Shown here: positions 33,595 to 42,900 of the stretch, piece by piece
How the letters are laid out: each line of letters begins with the position of its first letter
Numbering within the stretch: position 1 is the first letter of the stretch
NCBI RefSeq assembly: GCF_039555335.1
Contig: NC_092644.1
Span: 44,130,667-44,194,666, forward strand
Source of the DNA: Amphiura filiformis
Lineage: Eukaryota > Echinodermata > Ophiuroidea > Amphilepidida > Amphiuridae
Direction: 5' to 3'
Length of the DNA: 64,000 nucleotides
Translations under genes and position numbers: made by a program
Notes under the pieces: generated by a model
What the model was told of the DNA's origin: nothing
Seen by the model: the letters and a program-made list of their open reading frames with translations, nothing else
The model's database searches: none

Positions 33595-33765
33595 GTCATA
33601 TGGTCCTGCACCATATGGTACAGGAGCATGACTTAGAATCATGCTCCAGGAGCATGTTTGAATTAGAAACATACTCCAGGAGCATGTTTGTCAAACATGC
33701 TCCTGGAGGATGTACTTAAATTGAAAATATAAGTCAAACATGCTCCTGTACCATGATGCAGGACA
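33595..33765. repeat. Cluster of CATGCTCCAGGAGCATG palindromes
   Basis: AGGAGCATG or its complement CATGCTCCT occurs repeatedly: ATCATGCTCCAGGAGCATG, ACTCCAGGAGCATGTTTG, CAAACATGCTCCTGGAGGA, CATGCTCCTGTACCATG. The outer parts are also inverted (ATATGGTCCTGCACCAT and ATGATGCAGGACAATAT). It looks like a small nested foldback. Confidence 0.65.
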
Positions 33766-33847
33766 ATATAGTCCAGGCCAAAATCGCACAAAATCATTTG
33801 GTATATAAAACAAAGATTGACTGCTTTATATTCGGGACATGGTTAAG

Positions 33848-33930
33848 ATTATAGGCCCGCGGTGATCTCAAAACCATGCTAAGACCTGAGGCTGCATAGC
33901 ATGGTTTTGAGATCACCGTGGGCATATAAT
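33848..33930. other. 83-nt near-perfect hairpin
   Basis: 33-base arms (ATTATAGGCCCGCGGTGATC + TCAAAACCATGCT, and its near-perfect complement) close a 17-base loop AAGACCTGAGGCTGCAT. The size fits a small hairpin RNA precursor, but the TATA-flanked ends and the many foldbacks nearby make a tiny MITE equally likely. Confidence 0.6.
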
Positions 33931-36255
33931 ATTGGATGAGACGTGGTCGACAATATCTTAAAGAAATAAATTGGGTGTAACGCATCCAATTTTATCATTA
34001 TTATGTTTTGGATCCAATATTTTCACACACTTGGGCTCACCCCAACATAATAATGAATAAAACAGGCCCCAAGCCATCCCTTGCAAAAATATTGGAAAAA
34101 TATAGGAACATTTTGAATGAAAATATATCCGAGACGGTCGAGTAAAATATTCCCAAAGATACATTTAATTTTTACATGTGTGCATCATTTCAGACTGGTA
34201 TAATATCTCTAAATAATATACTAGGCAATAAGAAAAATAGAGGTCAGTGAAATCTACCTACTGTCCTGCTGAAAATGTATGACAATTACACGTGAAACGT
34301 GCAGAAATTTTCAATTTTACATAAAATTCACTAGTGCAAGTGAAAAAAAATAACCTCTTAACTTTGGAAGAAATACAGGAGTTCAAATATATATGAATTA
34401 TAGGGCCGCTTGAAGGCCTGATACAAAAAAAACATGTGTGGTATGTAAAAATGAAGTACCGTAATAACAGAATATGTTTCTTATTGGAACCTTATCGGAA
34501 GTGTTCTGGTCATTTACAATTGTATGGTCCTAATGATGCATGTAAGAAAAAAATGTTTGACTACATATCAAAACCAAACCAACATTTGAGATAACCATCA
34601 TCAAAGTCAAGGGTGGTAGCCCAGATGGTAGAATTACCTACCTGGTAGACATTCCAAAAATGACATGCCACAAAAAACACAGCAAAACAAAATACCTTTT
34701 CCTTCACATTTTAATAATCATAATAAGATAAAAATCATTATCTTGGCTGTACATAATATTCAGTATATTTCATATTGTATAATATATATGTGTACAAAAC
34801 ATAGAAATACATAATGATGAAGAAAACAAAACAATAAACAATACATATATGTATCTATTACAAATTATAAAACAAAATATTTAAGAGTTGCCATCTTAGA
34901 AGTGTAAAATTAAGTTAAAACTAATTTACCGATATAAAGAATTAATTACTATGCTATGTAGCCAATTGCACGACAAACAGTTCTCTATCAATCGTGAAAG
35001 AGAAGAGGAGTTACTAGTTCCTTAAAATTAACCCCTTTATAATTATGCACATAACTGGTTCAACTATAGAATACCATAGATATTCATATTCATGGGCAAC
35101 TGTGCTAAAACAAATTGTACCTCCAATTCCTGACTATCAAGCAATATTATAACATTTGCTGAGGAACATGCCCATCATTTTATTTTCCCCAAAAACTTCT
35201 TATTTTCACCCTTTTGTATTACACTTTCATAAACTAAAATACCCTACAAAAATCAAGGCTCCAGTGCTGTATTTGTGGCAAAATCCTATGATTTTTAACG
35301 AAAGGACTGAGCAAGTCGTTTTAATTCATACAATCGAAATATTATTAGACTGTACGTACATCGCAAACAGGATGTCAATAACACATACCATGCTGACCAA
35401 CATCAGTCACAACTGACACAGTTACATGCATTGGCAACATAGATGCTTGGATACTAGTATTAATATTCTTTGTTTTACCTTATTTGTTTGGCTCAAAATA
35501 AAAAGGGGACATATCTGCAGTGAAAACTAGCATCTTGTGGAAAAAACTATGGACACAGTACAATATTGCTTTATTGTTTGATTGACATGTGATAAAGGTT
35601 GAGCTTTCCATTAATAAACGTGGGTGACCGCTGGGATTTATAGGCAGTTAATCCAGTGAGTGACCGGATTCACTGCTTAACAGACAATGCTGCCTAATCC
35701 CCACTTTACTCATCAAAATTTTGACATTGGATGAAAGCTTGAAAAGCAAGGGATACATTTTTGATTTGTTATAACCACCCTTTGAGCAATGGACTATTGC
35801 AATACATGTGATTGCTTCTAATTATATGACCTGCTACAACCAAATGAGTATAAAGTCAACAATGCCTCCATAGGATAGTACATACTTCCTGGTGGTGGTT
35901 ATCACTTGTTACCACATTTTTGGTCATGCCATCTAAAAAAATATCCATTAAATTTTACTGGGGTAATGAGAAAAACGTATTTGTTAGTTTTAAATAGGAA
36001 CAATGGGGAATGAGGTTGTCAATCTGATCATACACCTTCAAATAACAATGAGTTGAATATATGAGTTGAACATCAGCGCTGTCAGCCTGGATGTCTCGAA
36101 ACTATCAACTTGTGACTTTACGCTCATTTGGCGGTCGGCGGTAGCAGGTCACATACATGTATTATATCCAAACCACTTCATATATTCAACTCATTTTTAT
36201 GTTGACAAGTCAATACAAATTAAATTTATGGTGAATAGCAAATGGTGACAACAGG
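33931..36255. other. AT-rich, no gene seen
   Basis: TTATCATTATTATGTT and its inverse AACATAATAATGA pair at about 33990-34060. Otherwise only short chance frames. Confidence 0.4.
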
Positions 36256-36864
36256 TAAAGCCATAATGTACAATGTCCACCAAATTTTTATTTTGTTACC
36301 CTTTATTCCAAATGCTGAAATAATATTGATAACGGCCAAGAAAGGTTTCTGCTCATTTTATGCTAAAATAAGCAAGCTTAATTGAAAGAAATCCCATTGG
36401 GTATTTTGACTGTTAACATGGAGTCATATGGGGAATGCATATATGTGACCCCTCGTCACAACTGAGCTCTGAAGTCGCCAATCATCATTTTTGAGATATT
36501 CAACCAAAATATTCTGCTTGAAATTAGCTTTAAAATGATGTATATCATGTCTATAGTACTTGACATTTAAGTAGTGAAAAATCAATAAAACAGTCAATAA
36601 GTCCTTTGTTTCCTATTGTTTATTGTTAGTTTGATGGAGCATATCTCAATAGTGGCACTGGCGACATCCGGGCTCAGTTGTGCCGAGGGGTCACATATGA
36701 CAATATGTCAAAATTGCTCTGTTGACCTGACAAAGACAACAAATTTGACAGATTAAATTTCAGGTGTAACTTTGGACATGTGTAAACATTACAAGTATGC
36801 CAAAAAAATCAGGTTTGAAAAAAATGAGCAATTTTATATTATAAGATTGTACATTATGGCTTTA
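36256..36864. mobile_element. Repeat C, 609-base element with TAAAGCCATAATGTACAAT ends
   Basis: TAAAGCCATAATGTACAAT at 36256 is inverted as ATTGTACATTATGGCTTTA at 36864, with TA termini. The body matches 44206-44526 (CAAAATGCTGAAATAATATT-like, GGACATGTGTAAACATT, AATATGCCAAAA) and the end of the insertion at 22964-23450. It contains a nested MITE at 36441-36708. Confidence 0.75.
36441..36708. mobile_element. 268-base MITE with ATATGTGACCCCTCG ends
   Basis: ATATGTGACCCCTCGTCACA + ACTGAGC at the left is mirrored at the right by GCTCAGTTGTGCCGAGGGGT + CACATAT. GTCGCCA/TGGCGAC pair just inside. The 44.4 kb copy of repeat C lacks it. Confidence 0.85.
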
Positions 36865-39616
36865 ATTTACTAATTTCATTATAATATTATAAAATCTGAG
36901 TACAATGGCGTATATTTGTTAAGGAATGGTGCATTTATTGAACAAAAATAACCAAGACTGTGAAAGAAAAAAATTCTGTTGGATCTCAACTCTTACAGCA
37001 TTGATCTTTTTCTAAATAAATTATATTTTTCATTATTTAAAAGTTCTTTCAACAGAACAAAAAACCTTACAGCCTTCAAAATAGTATTTGAAGAAAAGCT
37101 TACTCTCTTTCAGTTCATTTTGGTTACTTTTTAAATGCTTTTGAAGTATCTATGAGTTTTTCCTTATGGCAATAGATATTTGACATACACACAAAAAGTT
37201 GACATTACATGTTTCTCCGTAATATATTTCAATATACAATATTAACACAAGGCACTACTTCACACAGGTGAAATAGCTAACTACAATGTGGTTGGTCCTG
37301 TGACTATTATTAGTTAGATCAGTGATTGCTGTTGGCAAGAAATGAGCATTATTTATGAGCGTCATTTCATTTGTTTACATAATGAGCTTCTTCAATGATT
37401 TCACATGTGTTGTCCTTGCCAGGGTTTTTGAAAAAAAGGGGGTCTGGTCCAAAAATATTTTCCCTCCATTTGCTTGCAAAATTGGTTGACCCATATATTT
37501 CATGGTGGCTTTTTTTAGGTCCCACCCTTGCGAGTTTGAATTTTTTTTTTAAATGGAAATAAAAATTGCCCTTTTTCATTTTTTATGATGGGCGAGTGGG
37601 GTAGGGGGCAGTCCCCCTGCCCATGGCCTTTGCAGGGACCCAACCAAATAAATTTGACCACAATCACTGACCAAACTATGCCACAGTACCTACACACAAA
37701 AACAAAAGTGCATTCTGTTACTTCAGCTGCTGCACATAGATGGGGACTTTGCTAAATTTGATGTTGCATGCTGAGGGTGCTCCTACATCCAGTATTCAGT
37801 ATAAAAAGTTAAAAGAAACCAGGAATGCTGAATTGCTAATATTCAAAGTTTTACTTTGCTAAGTTCGAGTTGGGGTTTAAATACGTGCTCCTCCTCTTGT
37901 ATTAAGAAGTTGCAATAAATGTTTAATTTATGTAATTTGAATTCAAGACGAATACCGAATATAAACTTTTACTTGTTTATTATACTTATTTACAAAATGT
38001 GTACAGAAATAAATTATGGATACCAAATTTTTAAAGATTCTACATCATAAAATGGGACAACATTGATACAATATATATTCATATCGATTATGGTAGGCTA
38101 AGGTGCATATTAAAATACCTTTATATTATTTCATGCTCTCAAGCAAAATGAGTCATTTGTCAACCCAATCACAATTTTCAATTTCATAAAAATTATGTGC
38201 CAATTTCAGGGTTTATTTCAATAAAAAAACCAATCACAAATATTAGTGCTCTTCTTATAAATGGTTCCAGAGATATGGTCATATTAGTATTCCTCAGAAC
38301 ACTTACTGCTACAATAGCTTAACGTTAAAATTAGAGACATACGACTCATTTAGCTTGATGACATCACATGTGATTTTACAGAGCTGCAACTTTTCTTAAC
38401 CATTCTAGAGCACCACTTGCATATTTGTTTGTTGGGTGACATTCATGTAACACAACAGCATGTCATATCCTTCTATGTGATATCTGACTTCACCCCAAAG
38501 AAATCAGCAGCACACTTAATGGCAACATGACTTGATCCAGTTTGAAATCTAGTTGCTTAGAATCATTTCCATGTTTTCCACCATTCTACCACCAAATCTG
38601 TTTATACATGTATCTATGTATTACCTTCATATATAAGCATACTCAAGAGTTAACCTAGTGTCAAGACAGGGATTATATAGTTTACATAATAAATCCATCA
38701 ACAAAGTCTTGACAATAGGCTAATTCTGTGTATGTTTTCATGAAGGATAGACCTTAACTACATTTTATCCATGTAAACTTTGGCCTTAGTACATCATTTC
38801 AAGGCTTGATATACAAAGACTTGCTACACATCACTGCGACCCAAACTCATGTTCCTAAAAATACCAGGGTATATAGACCATGAGCAGGTGCAATGGGTTT
38901 GTGGCATTTCCTTGAATGAGCTGTCTTTGTATAATTGAGCCGTAATTTTTTAGTCCAAACTTTCCGTCACAAATATTTTGCATTTGAGGACATGTGCATC
39001 ATGATTACCATATAAATGATGATGTGACGTCACCAAAGAAATAGATCAGGAGAACTTGGATTCTGTGATGTGTATCATAAAGGGAAAACCCCGAATTGGA
39101 TTATTACTAATAATGGGGTTACAAAATAGTGCGTTTTTCAGCAAAGGCCTAAAATTGAATGATAACTGGATTGGTAAAACGTAAGTGGTACAAATATTCG
39201 GCATGTAGCACTCAGCACATATTATCGATGCACTTACTTAAAAAAATTATCAGGTGCATGGCAAAACAAATCCTAAGTACACTAATTTCCCTCTTTATGA
39301 GTGACACATAAACAAGGGCAGTCTCACAAGTCCTCCTGTGTAAAATTTCATCAGCTGATTCAATCAATTACAAAATACTTCCATATTTACTCACTTTGTA
39401 ATAAATACATCAGCAAAAATGTAAAGAATTGTGACACAAACTTTACTAGATCACAACAAAGTTGTAGGACAGAACTTTATCAAAGTGCAGATAGTAATTT
39501 GACTAAATAATCTTAATCAGTTTTACCCACTTGTACTTTAATAGCTAACATTTATTTGAGTCTAGTTACTAGACTCTAGTATGCTATGCTAGAGTGACAG
39601 AATGCTGCTAGACAAT
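36865..39616. other. AT-rich region downstream of syntenin, no gene seen
   Basis: No exon, RNA gene or strong repeat was found. The syntenin 3' UTR could extend into its right end: an AATAAA on the minus strand is at 39556-39551. Confidence 0.35.
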
Positions 39617-39862
39617 ATATCGTCACCCTACTACGATAATTGCCGAAGTCATTTTTTGTTATTTTGAGAACAAAGTACAAAATATGGTTCAAGTATGCAT
39701 TTAAACATATTTATTCGCCAATCTTTGCACAAGACAAATGAAAGGGAATAATCATAAATAATTTGAAATAATTCAACTGATGCATGCTTGAACCATATTT
39801 TGTACTTTGTTCTCACAATTACAAAAATGACATGGGCAATTACCGTAGTAGGGTGACGATAT
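39617..39862. mobile_element. 246-base palindromic MITE in the syntenin 3' UTR
   Basis: Arms of about 84 bases begin ATATCGTCACCCTACTACG on both sides, share GAGAACAAAGTACAAAATAT and TGGTTCAAG, and enclose an 80-base AT-rich loop. The right end is only about 35 bases beyond the syntenin stop codon. The loop holds an AATAAA on the minus strand at 39715-39710. Confidence 0.85.
39710..39715 (-). promoter_or_regulatory. Candidate poly(A) signal for syntenin
   Basis: AATAAA on the minus strand, about 185 bases after the stop codon, inside the loop of the MITE. A second candidate lies at 39556-39551. Which is used cannot be read from the sequence. Confidence 0.35.
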
Positions 39863-39897
39863 CTTCGGGTGTTATAAAAATAATTTGTCGAGATGAT

Positions 39898-39952
39898 TTA
39901 GATTTCTGGGATGCTGTGATCCATGGAACCCTTCACAAGGCTACTTGACATG
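39898..39952 (-). CDS. SDCBP: Syntenin exon 7, C-terminus
   Basis: TTCACAG|C completes a Ser codon, followed by [17 protein letters not shown] and TAA at 39900-39898. The tail aligns with the MDHTIPEV end of vertebrate syntenin-1. Confidence 0.9.
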
Positions 39953-42900
39953 CTGTGAATAAAACAAAAGAAAAATTATAAATGTTAATTAAATTACAAT
40001 ATCCATTAATATCACAATAAATTGCAAAAAAACTTCAAACTTTCTAAACCTCTTCTTCCTGATTATAAAAAGGTTTCATGCATTTGAAAGAAAATGTTGC
40101 GATAAAACTTCTTCCATAGTTATCCCATACTGCTCTATAAGTAGATGATTTTGCGGTTGTAAATTTCTTAGTAATGAAGCTTCATTATCAAGCGCATTTG
40201 CGGGGTATTGAATCCGCGAGCCTATGTCAAACTGCGAAATGTGCTAAAATAAAACCACTTTTACAGTACTGATGCCCGTTTCCAATCATGATGATTCTTG
40301 CAGGACCTAGCGCTTTTGTATGCAACGTTCCGATTGGTTAATATGGCTTTATTCCATACCTATGCACCAATCACAGATGCGTTAGCTTAACAGATTGGCG
40401 CAGGGGCTTGTGTCTTGTGTTTTATAGTCTACACTCGCAGCCGTTTTGAAATGGTCAAAACCATCAATGGTCAAAACCGTATTTAAAAAAAAAATGTATG
40501 CCCGAATTTTTAATGAATTTCCGTATGAACTGTGGTGCTTTGATGACGTTCCGCATTGAAAAGCATTTTCAAAAATTTCCCACTCGTTCCTCTCAACCAG
40601 GGTCATAGCTAGGATTTGGTCAACTGCCCATCCCAATAGCGGGTGGGTGGGTGGCTGGCTAAAAACACTGCTCCTAATGTACCTGTGACTTATTCAACAT
40701 CTGTATTCTTACCTTTTCATCATATGATCAAAGACAAAGGTAGGCATGATGGTGAGTGTCACTGATCTTTCTGCAGCAGCAAGGATCTTGGAAATATCTT
40801 TGTCCTGTGAACAGAGGAAAACAATAAATACATCAGTCAACTACATTGAAAACAATAAGATTTGTCAGGCTGAATCAATTCCTTTTGTGTACAGCACTCG
40901 TAAACCAAATTTAGGTCCTATTTTGTATAATTTGAAGTTGTGAGGTTTTTTTTTAATGTCAAGTATATCTAGACATTAACAGTCGAAATTGAGTTGATAA
41001 AGCTGACAAAACTTTGAAATCATCTACAGATTACAAAAGATGTACTCTATTGTCCATCTTAGGCAGATTTAGTCATGAGCTAGAACAGGAGGCAAAATCC
41101 AGTCCACCAATATACCAAGTATGTTTGAATGTGTTTGACCCCCCCTTGTGGTTTTCCAAAACAATACAGATGAAAACCTTTTGAATTATAGTTATGGTTA
41201 CATTAAAAGGCTAATGGTTGTGGTTATGGTTACAAAAGTAAGGATGAGAAAAGGGCAACTTTGCAGTTTCTGTCAAAGAAGAACGGCACTTGTTTACATT
41301 TTGAGAGTGTACACAATGTAAATAAGGAAGTGGGGTTCTGATTGGCTGATTCAATCGTCTGACAATCATAACATCAGACACAGTAATATTATTGGCTGAT
41401 TACACATCAAAACGTTGGTCGGCGCAAACAAAGTTCCGCCTATGTCACTCATTAACAGGGCGCTTGCGTCAATCTGAGCAAAAAACTGCCGTTCTTCGTT
41501 CTTCTCTGAAACCGAGGGTAAATGTTACACCACAATCATTATTATTGCAAGCAATTCTTCTTAGTTGTTACCTTGAGTCCAATAACATTCTGTCCGTTGA
41601 CCTCCAGCAAGGCATGGTCAATAAGGAGTCCATTCCTGGCTGCCGATGTATCCTTGGCAATTTGTGTGATTTTACCGTTCTTGAACACAAAGCCTACATG
41701 GTTGGTACTGTCTTTCTGTAATGTGATGGTGCGCTCAAATGGTCTGTGGGATAAATGAAAATTAGTGAAAGATGTTGTAGTGTGGTTCCATGTGGTTCTT
41801 GAAACAAGTCCCACTCACAAAAAAAAAACATGTTGTAGATATATTAACCTATATACCTGAATCCCTGGAATATATATTGCGTGGCATGGTTTCCAATGGA
41901 ATTCAAGCAGTTGATTTTTGTGCACATATTTTAATTTGGTGGATTGAGCATGACCTTTTTATTACCATATTTGCCATAATTGTTACCCCTCCTTTATAGC
42001 CATTACAAAGTTCTCTCATTACAGAAACAATATTATAGTATAAAATCTACAGGCACCATTTGGATGTATAACATTTTACTCTATTCACACAGATTATATA
42101 ATCACCTGTCTCTGATGGCCATCACTATTCTCTCTTTGTTAGCTTTCTTCAGAACCTTCATCGTCTTATCTTTGCTCCATCCAGCAACATTCTCATCGTT
42201 GATCTGCAGAATTTGATCTCCAAATCGCAATCCACCCATAGCTGCTGGGGAGTCCTTTTGTACAAACTGGACAAATATACCCTGTGGAAGAAATTAATGA
42301 AAAGTTAGTGACTTAATTTTAACCTTATGCTATTGCCATATTTTGAAAGTCATTTTCAATTTGCTGCTTAGTGGTTCTCTTATGTTTTCCATCTAGAGCA
42401 GGGTTCTCAATAGATGGCCTGCAGGTCAGATCCGGTATGCAGACCAATAGTATTTGGCCCTTGAAAAGCTCTGAAATGTCAAGTAAATATAGCAAAACAA
42501 GGTGTCTTTAGCCTTCAAACATGTTTGGCCGTCCATGGCCCATGATCAAATACAATTGAGAACTGCTGACCTAAGGTGTGGTATTTTGTAGCATTTGGTA
42601 TGGTTATGACTATGACTATCCGTTCTATTTGTTAACCATGTTCTTTGACCTACCTTGCTTATAGCTTGCACTCTAAGACCCATCTTTCCATCACCATCTT
42701 TGCACAAAATTGCTTGCCTGACACCTTGTTTGATCTCTGATCTGGCCACACCTTGGTTGTTTTGTCCTGTGATTGGGGCAACCCAGTTGGATGTTGAGGA
42801 TGCTGGTCCCCTTGTTGCTAATGCCTGTTGTGGAAGAAAAAACATATTTCAAATATTATTATTAAATTTTTGGAAATTTGATAATATAGCTGATTTTGAA

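Noticed and set aside
41392..41758. Plus-strand frames over the PDZ2 region
   Set aside because: They are antisense to syntenin exon 5, whose minus-strand frame matches PDZ2 closely.
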